A stretch of 64,000 nt of DNA, from contig JAEPNO010000007.1 in the NCBI GenBank assembly GCA_017643365.1, positions 1 to 64,000 of the forward strand, given 5' to 3'. Below are positions 29,465-39,700 of this stretch, one piece after another; within the stretch, counting starts at the first letter, position 1; each line of letters starts with the position of its first letter. The position numbers and the translations under genes are program-made. The notes under the pieces are model-generated. The model had not been told where the DNA came from and did no database searches. It saw only the letters and a program-made list of their open reading frames with translations. The stretch comes from Balneolaceae bacterium. Its GTDB lineage: Bacteria; Bacteroidota; Rhodothermia; Balneolales; Balneolaceae.

Positions 29465-30178
29465 CTACATAGGAGTGGTTTCGCCGCCTTCCGGCATCAA
29501 CAGGATTTCTTCGGCTACACTGCGAGGACTTAATTCGCTTAGTGAAAGGATAATTTTACCCACATCTTCCGGATCGATAAGTTCGTTGGGATCTACATCA
29601 ACCCCTTCCCACGAAGTACTATAAGTTTGACCAAGATTGATGGCCGTAACCGCAATTCCGGTTCCGGTTAATTCTTTACGTAGCGAGCGTGTATAGCCCA
29701 GTAAGGCATGCTTACTCATGGTGTATGCTCCGCTGTGACCATACCCCTTTAGCGAAGCCTGAGAGCAAATATTTACGATCAACGATCGCTCTTGGTTTTT
29801 AAAAACAGGCAGAATTTTTGAGGTGAGATTGAATGCGCCTAGAGCGTTTACTCCAAACTGTTTGATATACTCCTCACCCGAAGTTTCTTCTAAAGGTTTG
29901 AATAGAAATGATCCCGCGTTGTTGATTAAAATTCCGGGATTTAGGGATGCAAAATCTAGGGCATCTAAGGCTTTCGAATCGGTGACATCAGCAGCTAATA
30001 TTTCAACTCCACGAGCGCCTTCGGCAAGGCATTCTTTCCGCGCATTTTGTAAGTCTTCAAGTTTGCGCGCAATCAGTACCAATCGTCTATTTGTTGATCG
30101 GGCAAAAACTTTGGCGATGGAAAGCCCAATGCCTTTGCTACCTCCAGTAATTATTACTGATGCATCTTGAAACGACAT
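29465..30178 (-). CDS. SDR-family NAD(P)-dependent oxidoreductase
   Basis: A 237-aa short-chain dehydrogenase. TGGSKGIGLSIAKVF is the nucleotide loop, NNAGSF the structural motif, and Tyr-x-x-x-Lys is in YTMSKHALLG. The sequence is broadly like sepiapterin reductase and 3-ketoacyl reductases, so the substrate stays open. Its ATG overlaps the queE stop (TAATG), placing it as the third gene of a queD-queE operon, which suggests but does not show a deazapurine or pterin link. Confidence 0.85.
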   Translation of the reverse strand: MSFQDASVIITGGSKGIGLSIAKVFARSTNRRLVLIARKLEDLQNARKECLAEGARGVEILAADVTDSKALDALDFASLNPGILINNAGSFLFKPLEETSGEEYIKQFGVNALGAFNLTSKILPVFKNQERSLIVNICSQASLKGYGHSGAYTMSKHALLGYTRSLRKELTGTGIAVTAINLGQTYSTSWEGVDVDPNELIDPEDVGKIILSLSELSPRSVAEEILLMPEGGETTPM

Positions 30179-30828
30179 TACGGAACATTTAGATATTTAT
30201 GCGTTTGTAAGCTTATTCCCCACTGTGGATTTTCCTTCACATATTCAACAATCAGCGGAATTGCTTTCTCCGTTTCCCATTCGGGTTGCAGAAGTAAGCG
30301 TGCATCAGATGGGCATTTTTCGGCATGATCTTCCGCCCATTTCAGATCCTTTTTGGTAAGCACCACAACCTTCAATTCGTCAACAAATGGATAAATCTCA
30401 TCAACCGGTTTTTTAAAGCGTTTTGGGGATAAAGTCACCCAATCAATCATTCCGGATATGGGCGATGAACCACTCGTTTCTATATGCGTTTGAACCCCGA
30501 TATTTTTGAGCGAAATACTTAGTGCATCCAAATTATGCAACAATGGTTCGCCACCGGTTATTACCACAATTTCAGCCCCACTTTTTTGCACGGCATCCAC
30601 TAAACTTTTCACGGACATTCTGGGATGTTTTTCTTCGTCCCAGCTTTCTTTTACATCGCACCACCAGCAGCCAACATCACATCCGGCCGTTCGGATGAAA
30701 TATGCTGCTTTTCCGGTATGCGCACCCTCCCCTTGGATCGTGTAAAAGTGCTCCATGATGGGATATTCCACGTCTAAAAGTTCCTGTTCAGAAACAGGAG
30801 TAGGAACAATATCTTCGGGATTATACAT
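30178..30828 (-). CDS. queE: 7-carboxy-7-deazaguanine synthase
   Basis: A 216-aa radical SAM enzyme that turns 6-carboxytetrahydropterin into CDG in queuosine biosynthesis. It opens with YTIQGEGAHTGKAAYFIRT, and the iron-sulfur cysteines are Cys50, Cys54 and Cys57 in CDVGCWWC. VITGGEPLLH is the SAM-binding GGEP motif. It overlaps queD by 8 bases and the SDR gene by one base, so translation is coupled. queC and queF are not in the window. Confidence 0.95.
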   Translation of the reverse strand: MYNPEDIVPTPVSEQELLDVEYPIMEHFYTIQGEGAHTGKAAYFIRTAGCDVGCWWCDVKESWDEEKHPRMSVKSLVDAVQKSGAEIVVITGGEPLLHNLDALSISLKNIGVQTHIETSGSSPISGMIDWVTLSPKRFKKPVDEIYPFVDELKVVVLTKKDLKWAEDHAEKCPSDARLLLQPEWETEKAIPLIVEYVKENPQWGISLQTHKYLNVP

Positions 30829-31210
30829 CTTTATCGGTGTATTCTACCCAACTGGTATCCGTTTCCCAAACAGTTACAGTTAGTTCAATTCCGGCGGGAA
30901 TTCGTTTTTTTGTTTCATCGTGGATGAATTCTGCAATGCGTTCGGCAGTCGTGTTAACTTCTAACAATTCGTTCAAAACGCCGTGGTCAAGTCCGCCCTT
31001 TTCCGAGTCTTTGGCTGCCCATTTCAACTCTTTGAAATCGCACACCATATCGTCGGTATTGAGGTAAGCTGATGGGTTTAACTTATGCGACTTTGCGCTC
31101 ATCTTGACTTTATACGTGTGGCCGTGCATTCTGCCACATTTCCCATTATATCCGTCGATGTAGTGGGCGGCATCAAATTTAAATTCTGTATGTAATATCC
31201 AGGTTGGCAT
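30821..31210 (-). CDS. queD: 6-carboxytetrahydropterin synthase
   Basis: A 129-aa member of the PTPS/QueD family that makes 6-carboxytetrahydropterin from dihydroneopterin triphosphate. The zinc ligands are His16, His29 and His31, and the catalytic Cys25 lies in KCGRMHGHTY. MVCDFKELK and LDHGVLNEL complete the site. The pairing with queE makes QueD far more likely than a biopterin-pathway PTPS. First gene of the queD-queE-SDR operon. Confidence 0.95.
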   Translation of the reverse strand: MPTWILHTEFKFDAAHYIDGYNGKCGRMHGHTYKVKMSAKSHKLNPSAYLNTDDMVCDFKELKWAAKDSEKGGLDHGVLNELLEVNTTAERIAEFIHDETKKRIPAGIELTVTVWETDTSWVEYTDKDV

Positions 31211-31233
31211 ATAATCTCAGGGAATTTCAGATC

Positions 31234-31264
31234 AAAAAAAACCCTGCACCCGTTAGATGCAGGG
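31234..31264 (-). terminator. Rho-independent terminator
   Basis: Arms CCCTGCA (31242-31248) and TGCAGGG (31258-31264). On the minus strand the stem is followed by eight T. It ends the thioredoxin-like gene before queD. Confidence 0.8.
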
Positions 31265-31294
31265 ATCGTAAAATACAGCTTTTTAAAACAAATT

Positions 31295-31897
31295 TTAACT
31301 ATTGCGTTTTATTGAGCAACCAAGTGTTTTGGTAGTAGCCTCTAGTATTTTTTCACCGGCTACCATTTGCTCAATCGCATCTTTTAAAAAGTACTGGGTT
31401 ACTGCTTCAGCTCGATTTGCATTATCATCGATTGAGCCGGTGTAGATCAATTTCATATCCGCATTGAAAAGAAAAATGTGTGGAGTACTTTTAGCCCCGA
31501 ATGCATCTGCTACTTCATGATTGCGATCTAACACGTACGGGAAATTGTAATTGGCTTTGTTTGCGTAGCGAATCATATCCTCCATTCCGTCTCCTCTACT
31601 CCTGTATGCTTCGTTAGAGTTAACAGCAACCATCCCAACATTATTGAATTGAGCTATTCGTGAAATATCGGCATATCTGTCTTCCCACCGTGCTACCCAA
31701 GGGCATGTATTGCAACTAAAAATTACGATTAACCCATTCGATTTAGCGATGTCATTCAGCGTTAAATTACGTCCGCTTACGTCTTGCATGGCATGATCAC
31801 CCATTGGTAAATCACTCCCTAAAGTAAGCGTAGATTGAGCTTCGACTGAGATGGCACTTAGTAAGATGATCGCTAAAGTAGTAAGTAAGCTTTTCAC
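31295..31897 (-). CDS. Periplasmic thioredoxin-like redoxin
   Basis: A 200-aa exported protein with signal peptide (KSLLTTLAIILLSAISVEAQ) and an AhpC/TSA-type fold (GSDLPMGDHAMQDVSGRNLTL). The redox pair is Cys62 and Cys65 in FSCNTCPWVARW. The GTG at 31897 gives a compact signal peptide; an in-frame ATG at 31945 would add 16 residues. Members of this group are often secreted redoxins with unknown partners. FLFNADMKLIYTGSIDDN is the typical cis-Pro region equivalent (STPHIFLF before it). Confidence 0.8.
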   Translation of the reverse strand: MKSLLTTLAIILLSAISVEAQSTLTLGSDLPMGDHAMQDVSGRNLTLNDIAKSNGLIVIFSCNTCPWVARWEDRYADISRIAQFNNVGMVAVNSNEAYRSRGDGMEDMIRYANKANYNFPYVLDRNHEVADAFGAKSTPHIFLFNADMKLIYTGSIDDNANRAEAVTQYFLKDAIEQMVAGEKILEATTKTLGCSIKRNS

Positions 31898-31984
31898 AAT
31901 AATGATGATTTTATGAAATTTAGCAGTGCTTAAAATACTAAACATCTGCGAACGATTCAGAGCTTATCCTGCTAAACTACTTAC

Positions 31985-32326
31985 TTAAAGATTTTCCATA
32001 GGATCCCAGAAATGCGTCTTCATATCAACCCGAAATTCTTCGGTAAATTTGATGTCTTCTTGTTGGAGCCGTTCGCGCATAGTATCGCCATCGAAATAGG
32101 CTCTGCCCGTTAAATATCCCAAACGATTTACCACTCGATGGACCGGAATTTCATGTGGATGCTTGCCTGACAAATAATTATTAAGCGCATACCCAACCAT
32201 GCGAGCACCGGATTCAACGCCAAGATGCTTAGCGATGGCGCCGTAGTTGGTCACTTTTCCAGTAGGGATTTGTGCTACTACCTCATACACTCTTTCATAA
32301 AAATCGGAGGTGTTAGCTTTCATCAA
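31985..32326 (-). CDS. Alkyltransferase-like protein (ATL), MGMT fold without the catalytic Cys
   Basis: A 113-aa protein with the DNA-binding half of MGMT/Ogt: VYEVVAQIPTGKVTNYGAIA (Tyr flipping site and helix-turn-helix) and ARMVGYALNN (Arg finger region). Where the repair enzymes have PCHR, this one reads PVHR (61-64), so it cannot accept alkyl groups. ATL proteins bind O6-alkylguanine and hand it to nucleotide excision repair. The start lies inside the end of the DUF2520 gene (14-bp overlap), so it is the last gene of a coupled operon. Confidence 0.88.
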   Translation of the reverse strand: MMKANTSDFYERVYEVVAQIPTGKVTNYGAIAKHLGVESGARMVGYALNNYLSGKHPHEIPVHRVVNRLGYLTGRAYFDGDTMRERLQQEDIKFTEEFRVDMKTHFWDPMENL

Positions 32327-33125
32327 ACAATTCGATTAGCGCATTCTTTTCTTTTTGTGTTATTCGATCTCCTAGCATATCTACAGTTGCTTTACCCAGT
32401 ATTTTGTACAAATCTAAGTTTTTAGAATGATGTTTTTTTAGTAATTCGATATGATCGGAAACCGTTTCTACATCGCCGCGTGCAATGGGACCGGTAAGTG
32501 CTTCTTTCGGGGATGATTTTTCGAGATTATTCACTGCTGATTGCATTAACGAAAGCAGAGCAGGTTTCAACGATTCCTGATTTTGAGAATCTGAATCAGC
32601 AATTTCTTGTGCGAGATGCATCAAAGTTACCAGGTAATTGGATGCCACTACCGAAGCAATGTGCAGCTTCTTTTTTTGATCTTCTTCTACCACCACCATA
32701 TCCGCGTCTAGCAAATGTATGAGTGATTTTGCGAAGCCGATGAAAGTCGCTGATCCGCACACATCAAAGGTGACATTATTGAAAGATGTTGTCGCTTCAG
32801 AAACGGCCATCAATGGGTGAATACAGCCGACGGTCGCCCCTTTTTGTTCTAATTTATGAAGTACCGAAAGCCCAACCGTTCCCGAACAATGAATAATTAC
32901 CTGATTGGTAAGACCTTTAAAGGTGTTCGCAATTTTTGCTGAAACCACTTCAATCTCAGAATCGGGTACACAAATCAACACCAACTGATTTAACCGATCC
33001 GGCCATTCATTTTTCTTAACGATTTGAATCTCAGTTATACCAACCGACATCAAACTTCGATGAAAAAGTGCCCCTAGCCGACCGTAACCGATTATTGTAA
33101 CCGATTTTAAACTGTTGTTCTCCAC
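32313..33125 (-). CDS. Rossmann/DUF2520 protein
   Basis: A 270-aa protein with an N-terminal NAD(P)-binding fold (TIIGYGRLGALFHRSL, then VLICVPDSEIEVV and IIHCSGTVGLSVL) and a helical DUF2520 C-terminal domain (HIASVVASNYLVTLMHLAQ, ALTGPIARGDVETVSDH). It resembles ketopantoate-reductase or prephenate-dehydrogenase-like enzymes, but its reaction is unknown. It overlaps the phosphopantetheinyl transferase gene by 19 bases upstream and the ATL gene by 14 downstream. Confidence 0.85.
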   Translation of the reverse strand: MENNSLKSVTIIGYGRLGALFHRSLMSVGITEIQIVKKNEWPDRLNQLVLICVPDSEIEVVSAKIANTFKGLTNQVIIHCSGTVGLSVLHKLEQKGATVGCIHPLMAVSEATTSFNNVTFDVCGSATFIGFAKSLIHLLDADMVVVEEDQKKKLHIASVVASNYLVTLMHLAQEIADSDSQNQESLKPALLSLMQSAVNNLEKSSPKEALTGPIARGDVETVSDHIELLKKHHSKNLDLYKILGKATVDMLGDRITQKEKNALIELFDES

Positions 33126-33733
33126 GCCACCGAAATTTGATGGTTATTAATCACGCCTGATACAATTCTGAGCTGCTCATCTGATCCTAGAAAACTAAAC
33201 CCAAGCTCTTCTTTTTGGATTCGGATGTCTCGCAAATCTCGTCGAATTCCAATCCCTAAACATTTCACTACGGCTTCTTTCATAGTCCAAATTGCGATAG
33301 GCTTACAAGTAGCAAGTGCTTCGATTTCCTCTTCTCCTGCAATTCTTTTCAAAAGTTCAGGCCGAAATGGACGATCGATTTTCTCCGCATCAATTCCGAT
33401 ATCCACTTGTGTACTTAACGCACAAAATACTAATTCGTCGGTGTGAGAGAAACTCAAATAAACATGTGAATCATTGATTTTACCAAACGGCTTACCATCT
33501 TCCGTTTTATCAATATTAAAGGCATTCGGTTCGATATTACGTGCTTTCAGCATTTGCAAAAGCAATTCGCGTGAACTTACATGCTCATAAATTCGCTGCT
33601 TATTTCGTGTCTCTGAAATCAACTCATAGTTCAGAAAGGGATTGTCCAAATTGGCCTCTTCCCTAATGGTAGCGAAGGCAATAAATACCGAATCCGGAAG
33701 GTCTGAAACGTGTCGAGAAGTAATTGTATTCAC
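33107..33733 (-). CDS. 4'-phosphopantetheinyl transferase
   Basis: A 208-aa Sfp/AcpT-superfamily enzyme that moves phosphopantetheine from CoA onto carrier proteins. The magnesium motif GIDAE lies at 113-117 and WTMKEAVVK at 149-157; LSFSHTDELVFCAL precedes them. The length fits the Sfp-like group rather than the short AcpS. It heads an operon with DUF2520 and ATL genes, overlapping the former by 19 bases. Confidence 0.9.
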   Translation of the reverse strand: MNTITSRHVSDLPDSVFIAFATIREEANLDNPFLNYELISETRNKQRIYEHVSSRELLLQMLKARNIEPNAFNIDKTEDGKPFGKINDSHVYLSFSHTDELVFCALSTQVDIGIDAEKIDRPFRPELLKRIAGEEEIEALATCKPIAIWTMKEAVVKCLGIGIRRDLRDIRIQKEELGFSFLGSDEQLRIVSGVINNHQISVAWRTTV

Positions 33734-33831
33734 TGATCTGATTTAGAGTGTTTGCGATGCCACAATTTTGCCTACAATGTAGTATTTTTACCACCTTGTA
33801 TTCGAATCGAACTTAGTAACAATAATTAAAT

Positions 33832-35361
33832 ATGTCCCACCAAGATATTTCACTTTCTGAACAAGAAGAAATACGCCGAGAGAAACTTGCCCAATTAAAC
33901 GAAATGGGCGTAAATCCGTTCCCTTACTCCTTCGATGTTACCCACACAAGCACCGGCATCAAAGCCGATGAATCGCTTGTTAGAGATGAAGAATCAAACC
34001 CCGAATCTGAGACCGTATCTATTGCAGGGCGAGTAATGACGCGCAGAATTATGGGGAAAGCTGCCTTTTTTAATCTTCAGGATTCTGAAGGCACCATTCA
34101 AGTGTATATTCGTCGCGACGATGTAGGCGTGGATAACTACAATACTGTGTTCAAAAAGTTAGTGGATATCGGTGATATCGTGGGCATTAAAGGTTTTGTT
34201 TTCAAAACACGCACAGGCGAAACTACCGTGCATGCCGAAGAATTTGAGTTCCTCACCAAAACCATTCGTCCTATTCCCATCCCAAAAGAAGTGGAAAATG
34301 AAGACGGAGAGAAAGTAATTTTTGATGCGTTTGCAGATAAAGAACTTCGTTACCGCCAACGCTATGTTGATTTGATTGTAAATCCCGAAGTGCGTGATAC
34401 TTTCCGTAAAAGAACGCATATGGTTCAGTCGATGCGGAATTTCATGAACGATCGTGGCTACATGGAAGTTGAGACTCCAATTTTGCAGCCCGTGTATGGC
34501 GGAGCTTCTGCCCGACCTTTTGTGACGCATCACAACACGCTGGATATGGATTTGTATCTCCGTATCGCGAACGAATTGTATCTTAAGCGCTTGATTGTAG
34601 GTGGATTTGATGGTGTTTATGAATTCTCGAAGGATTTCAGAAACGAAGGCTTGAGCCGTTTCCATAATCCTGAATTCACACAAGTTGAGCTTTATGTAGC
34701 CTACAAAGACTACAACTGGATGATGGACTTCACCGAAAAGATGATCGAAAAAGTAGCGATGGATCTTCACGGTAGCACAACTGTAAAAGTGGGTGAACAT
34801 GAAATCAATTTCCAATCGCCTTGGCCACGAATCCCAATGTTCGATGCCATCAAAGAATACACCGGGCATGATTTGTATGGCAAATCGCTCGAAGAACTAA
34901 AACCGATTGCCAAAGAACTGCACATCCAAATAGACGACACTTTTGGGGTAGCTAAAATCATCGATGAGATTTTCGGAGAATACGTTGAGCCAAAACTGAT
35001 TCAACCTACTTTTATCACCGACTATCCCGTGGAAATGAGTCCGTTAACCAAAAAGCATCGTAGCAAAGAAGGCTTAGTTGAGCGCTTCGAGTGTATTTGC
35101 AACGGAAAGGAAATTGCCAATGCGTACACCGAGTTGAACGATCCTATTGATCAGCGAGAGCGTTTAGAGGCACAAGCTGCATTACGTGATGGTGGCGATT
35201 TAGAAGCAATGACAATCGATGAGGATTTCATCCGTTCGTTGGAATACGGAATGCCTCCTACGGCCGGAATTGGGATTGGAATCGATCGCCTCGCAATGAT
35301 CATGACCAACTCAGAATCTATACGCGACGTGCTGTTTTTCCCACAAATGAAACCGGAGTAA
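33832..35361 (+). CDS. lysS: Lysyl-tRNA synthetase, class II
   Basis: A 509-aa synthetase. The N-terminal OB-fold anticodon domain includes [19 protein letters not shown] and QVYIRRDD. Class II motif 1 is near [25 protein letters not shown], motif 2 is [22 protein letters not shown]-like ([13 protein letters not shown]), and motif 3 is GIGIGIDRL near the C-terminus. Full length. It begins a rightward pair with the LolC/E-type gene after a 133-bp gap that contains a long inverted repeat. Confidence 0.97.
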   Translation: MSHQDISLSEQEEIRREKLAQLNEMGVNPFPYSFDVTHTSTGIKADESLVRDEESNPESETVSIAGRVMTRRIMGKAAFFNLQDSEGTIQVYIRRDDVGVDNYNTVFKKLVDIGDIVGIKGFVFKTRTGETTVHAEEFEFLTKTIRPIPIPKEVENEDGEKVIFDAFADKELRYRQRYVDLIVNPEVRDTFRKRTHMVQSMRNFMNDRGYMEVETPILQPVYGGASARPFVTHHNTLDMDLYLRIANELYLKRLIVGGFDGVYEFSKDFRNEGLSRFHNPEFTQVELYVAYKDYNWMMDFTEKMIEKVAMDLHGSTTVKVGEHEINFQSPWPRIPMFDAIKEYTGHDLYGKSLEELKPIAKELHIQIDDTFGVAKIIDEIFGEYVEPKLIQPTFITDYPVEMSPLTKKHRSKEGLVERFECICNGKEIANAYTELNDPIDQRERLEAQAALRDGGDLEAMTIDEDFIRSLEYGMPPTAGIGIGIDRLAMIMTNSESIRDVLFFPQMKPE

Positions 35362-35380
35362 ACGCCTTCGGTTAACTGCC

Positions 35381-35488
35381 AAATTCCAATATTTCAAATT
35401 TCAAACAACCCTAAATGTCTAATTCTATACTATTAGCAATCCAATCATTGGTTCTTGTTTGGAATTTGAACATTGAAGATTGGAATTT
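35381..35488. repeat. Long inverted repeat between lysS and lolC/E
   Basis: Left arm 35381-35408 (AAATTCCAATATTTCAAATT...) and right arm 35455-35488 (...GAAGATTGGAATTT) are imperfectly complementary over about 28-34 bases, with a 46-bp loop. The right arm ends six bases before the next ATG. A run of TTGGAATTTGAA-like words of this kind is often repeated in genomes of this group, as I recall. No T tract, so it is not a clear terminator. Confidence 0.6.
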
Positions 35489-35494
35489 ATTCGC

Positions 35495-36718
35495 ATGAAA
35501 TTCGAAACCTACCTGGCACTACGGTATTTTAAGGGCACTCGAAAAGGTGCTCGCTTTTTGTCGTTCATCAAACTGATGGCGATTACCGGGGTTGCGGTAG
35601 GCTCGGCCGGCTTATTGATTGCTCTTTCTATCGTTCATGGGTTTAAAACTACCATCAACGAGAAGATATTGGGCTTCGCTCCGCATATCACCGTAACTAC
35701 GTTCACCGATCAACCCATTTATCGAGCCGATACGCTGGAAAGCTTTTTAGGCAGGTTCGAAGAAATCGAAGCGATGCAAGTTGTTACCGAAGGACAGGTA
35801 ATGATTCAGACCAAAAATGAGATTACAGGAACGCTGCTTAAAGGAATATCAGATCCTGAAACTTCCTCATTTGCTGAATATTTGAGTGTAGGAAGCTTCG
35901 ATTTATCGGTAGATTCAACCGGTTTTCCGGGTATTATTTTAGGGGATGACTTGGTTAAAACGTTGAGAGCTGAGCTCGGAAGTATCATTACTGTGTATAC
36001 CATTCGTGGGGTGCCCAGCATCATAAATTCTCCTGAAATTCAACAATTCCGACTAACCGGCGTGTACGAAACGGGAGTTGATCTTTTCGATGAGTTGTAT
36101 GCAATTTCCGATCGAAGATTTGCACAAAAGCTTTTTGATCTGGGTCCGACTCAAGCCCATGCCATCGAACTGAAATTAGTTGATTACACGCAAATCGATC
36201 AGTTTGATACTGAGCTTGGAGAGCACTTAGGTTTCCCCTACTACGAAGAGACCATAACCAGCCGTTACGCCAACATTTTTGCGTGGGTTGAGCTTCAGGA
36301 AAACATGATTCCTTTGGTTATTAGTGTGATGATCATTGTTGCCGCTTTTAACTTGATCGGCGCGGTTTTAATGATGGTTTTAGAACGAACGAAAGACATT
36401 GGCATCTTAAAAACACTCGGTGGAAAATCATCGATGATTCGAAAAGTCTTTCTACTTGAAGGCGTTATTGTAGCAGGAATAGGATTGATTATTGGGATCG
36501 CCATTTCGTTAATTTTTGCATACCTCCAACTCGAGTATCAGTTGATTCCTCTATCCGAAGAAAACTATTACATGAGCTATGCTCCGGTTGAATTGCGCTT
36601 TTTTGATTTCATCATCACTACCGTAGTAACCATCTCGTTGTGTGCACTTGCTAGTTGGCTCCCTGCCCGAATTGCCGCTAAAACCGATCCATTGAAGGTT
36701 ATTTCTTACGGTAGATAG
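35495..36718 (+). CDS. lolE: LolC/LolE-type lipoprotein-releasing ABC permease
   Basis: A 407-aa FtsX/MacB-fold permease. It starts KFETYLALRYFKGTRKGARFLSFIK, typical of LolC/E, with a first membrane helix at about 24-48. A large periplasmic domain follows, then three helices at the C-terminus (MIPLVISVMIIVAAFNLIGA, LIIGIAISLIFAYLQ, FIITTVVTISLCAL) and PARIAAKTDPLKVISYG. ATG 35495 was preferred to an in-frame TTG at 35480. The ATPase LolD is not adjacent. It would release lipoproteins from the inner membrane; C and E cannot be told apart here. Confidence 0.87.
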   Translation: MKFETYLALRYFKGTRKGARFLSFIKLMAITGVAVGSAGLLIALSIVHGFKTTINEKILGFAPHITVTTFTDQPIYRADTLESFLGRFEEIEAMQVVTEGQVMIQTKNEITGTLLKGISDPETSSFAEYLSVGSFDLSVDSTGFPGIILGDDLVKTLRAELGSIITVYTIRGVPSIINSPEIQQFRLTGVYETGVDLFDELYAISDRRFAQKLFDLGPTQAHAIELKLVDYTQIDQFDTELGEHLGFPYYEETITSRYANIFAWVELQENMIPLVISVMIIVAAFNLIGAVLMMVLERTKDIGILKTLGGKSSMIRKVFLLEGVIVAGIGLIIGIAISLIFAYLQLEYQLIPLSEENYYMSYAPVELRFFDFIITTVVTISLCALASWLPARIAAKTDPLKVISYGR

Positions 36719-36722
36719 AAAT

Positions 36723-36749
36723 AAAAAAGGCCGGTCGTTAAACCAGCCT
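36723..36749 (-). terminator. Rho-independent terminator of the FN3-giant gene
   Basis: Arms AGGCCGGT (36728-36735) and ACCAGCCT (36742-36749) pair with one mismatch. Six T follow on the minus strand, just downstream of the leftward 2,017-aa gene. Confidence 0.75.
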
Positions 36750-36774
36750 AATTCTCGATTTGATGCTATTCTAA

Positions 36775-39700
36775 TTATTTGATTAACATCATTTTCTTTG
36801 TTTGAACGAAATCGCCCGATGTTATGCGATAAATATACGTTCCCGATGATAATGCGGAAGCATCGAAGGTTACTGTATGCCAGCCTGCCTGCATCTTCTG
36901 ATTTACCAGAGTGGCTACACGTTGCCCAAGCATATTGTATACATCCAGCCTCACATCCCCCAACTCAGGTAACCCAAACCGAATATTTGAGCTCGGATTA
37001 AATGGATTCGGATAATTTTGTTGCAGTTCGAAGCTTGTTGGAACGTCGGCATGTAAGTCATTGGATGTCGCCATTTCTACTTCAATAATTAGCACTACTT
37101 CAAGAATACCTCCGTCTGAATCTTCAACGATTAGTCGGATTTCACCGAAGCCAATATAGGTTGGAGAAGTTAGCGTTATCGTATAGGAGTTTGGATCGAA
37201 GCCCAACAGAACATCTGAAGGTGTGACAGAAACACTGAAATCAAAATCAGAAAGTTCGTCTTCTACATCCGCAAATGCCGTATCAATGGTAAAGCTAAAC
37301 ACTTCCCCTACTTTAAAAGTGAGCGTGTCAGGTAATTCGACGACATAAGGCACATCATTAACTGGGGTTACGGTAACTGTGAGTGTATCAGAAACAGTGT
37401 TTCCGGCTCCATCAGAAGCTTCCACAACTATTTCCGCTGAACCGCTTGTATCCTGTACGGAACTGAATATCAGATTTGTGCCATCGATTGATGTATGCAC
37501 AAGATCAGTAGTTTGTGTAATTGAAAAACTTAGCACTTCACCAGGATCTTCAAACACTGCATTTAAATCTGCAATGGTTGTGTCAGCAAAATCCTCGAAT
37601 AATGTAATGGCACCTAATGGATTAACAACCACGGGCGCAGCATCAGGCTGTGATTTTACCGTAAAGGCAAACCACGGAGTCCATACCGAACTTCTGCCGG
37701 AAATACCATCGTTGGATTTTACTCTCCAATAATAAGTACTATCGAAAGCCAGACTTGTATGAGTGTACATTGTATCTGCTTGATTAATATTCACCAAAGC
37801 AGTTTGAGTTGTGTCTGAATTTAATTCGAAATCATACGAATCGGCTTCGGCTACCGCCGTCCATTCAAAGGTAACAGAGTCTTCTAGATCAGTCGCATTT
37901 TGCGCAGGTGATAATAGAATTGGTGCTGCGAGTTCACCAAATCGTGTTGTAAAATTAAACACCATCGACCATTCCGTTGAATCGTTCACACCGAATGCTT
38001 TCACTCTCCAAAAATACTGAGTACCAAATGAAAGACCTGAAGCGGTGGTTGTTGTATCAACCAACCCAACTTGATCATGGATGATTGTGTTGAAATCAAC
38101 ATCTGAGCTTAGTTGAAATCTGTAGCTCAGAGCGTTTTCAGCTTCTGTCCATACAAACGTTGGCATCGTATCAACACCATTTTCGCTCATGGCCGGCAGC
38201 AGTGGTACCGATAATCCGGTTGGTGCTACTTTGGTTTGGAACGATCGAGCTTCGGAAAACTCGCTTTCGCCTCCTTCGTTCAATGCCTTCACTTTCCAAA
38301 AGTAGGTACTGGAAAAATCAAGATTTGAAATAACCAGGCTCGTATCAGAAACTACCGATCCAATCAGAATTTCAGTAAAACTATCACTTTTAGACAGTTC
38401 AACCTGATATTCGGCAGCCCTAACGCTGTTATTCCAAACTAAAGTTAGTGAGGTATCAGCATCAGTAAAGCCATCAATTGGAGACACCAACATTGGTGCT
38501 TCTGCTTTTTCAATGATCGTTGTGAAATCAAATACAGCACTCCAATCGGAAGTATCCTGTGCGCCTATGGCACGGGCACGCCAGAAGTATTGTGTGGAAT
38601 GATTCAAGCCACTTACCAGAGCTGTAGTATCGCTTTGAACAGTTCCCGAAACCAGAGTAGAGAAATTTATCTGAGTGGAGAGCTGATATTCGTACTCCAA
38701 AGCCCCAACAGCACTTGACCAAATTAAGGTTTGGCTGGTATCAACATCGGTGCTGCCTGCTAACGGATTCAGCAAAATTGGCACGCTGGCATCCACAGCT
38801 TTGGTCTGGAAGGTTCGGGTATCGCTAAACGAACTCTCACCGGTGCTGTTAATCGCTTTTACTTTCCAGAAGTAATCGGTCAGATTCGAAAGCCCGATAA
38901 TCAGTGCAGTTGTATCGTTTACTGTTTGATCGGACACAGTTGAACTGAAATCCGAGCTCTTTGAAACAATCACCTGATATTCAGACGCTCTTGCAGAAGC
39001 ATTCCAAACAAGATCTATGCTTAACGGTTGTGCCGATGCGCCATCAGCTGGACTTACCAACATCGGTGTTGCTGGCGGTGCAATTTTAGTAGTAAAACTA
39101 AAAGCTGTTGCATAAGCAGAAGTGTCCTGTAAACCTAAAGACCGAACTCTCCAGAAGTACTGGGTTGAGTAATCCATTTCGCTAATCAGAGCAGTGGTAT
39201 CATTTACTTCTCCCGAAGCAAACAGACTTCCAAAATCGGTAGTAGTTGAAACTTCGTACTGATAACCGACGGCAGCAGGCGCTGAAGCCCATGTCAGAGT
39301 TACTGAGGTATCCACTTCTATACTCAGGTCGGCTGGACTAAGAAGCACTGGAATACTGGCATCTTCTGCTTTGGTCTGAAAGGATGAGACAGCACTGAAC
39401 GCACTTTCGCCGGTTGAGTTTGTGGATTTAACTCTCCAGAAATAATCCGTTAAGAAATCCAATCCTGACACAGAATACATGGTATCAGTTGTTGCATCCT
39501 GAACAATCAGAGTACTAAATCCGGCGTCTGTAGAAAGTTCAATGGTGTAACCGGAAGCTCGATCAGCAGTTTTCCAGGCTAATATTAAATTAGTTGGCAC
39601 CCGGTCTTCTCCATCTGCAGGATCAATCAACTCAGGGATTTCTGGAATCGCAATTTTGGTGGTAAAATCAAAGACTCCACTCCAATCAGAAGTATTTTGA

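Noticed and set aside
30821-31210. Tetrahydrobiopterin pathway (PTPS plus sepiapterin reductase)
   Set aside because: The QueD cysteine/HGH motif and the adjacent queE favour queuosine synthesis.
31985-32326. Active O6-alkylguanine repair enzyme
   Set aside because: PVHR replaces PCHR, so the acceptor cysteine is missing.
34159-34869. 236-codon ORF antisense to lysS
   Set aside because: It lies wholly in the conserved lysS coding sequence, and its residue make-up (many His, Ile, Phe) reflects the reverse strand.
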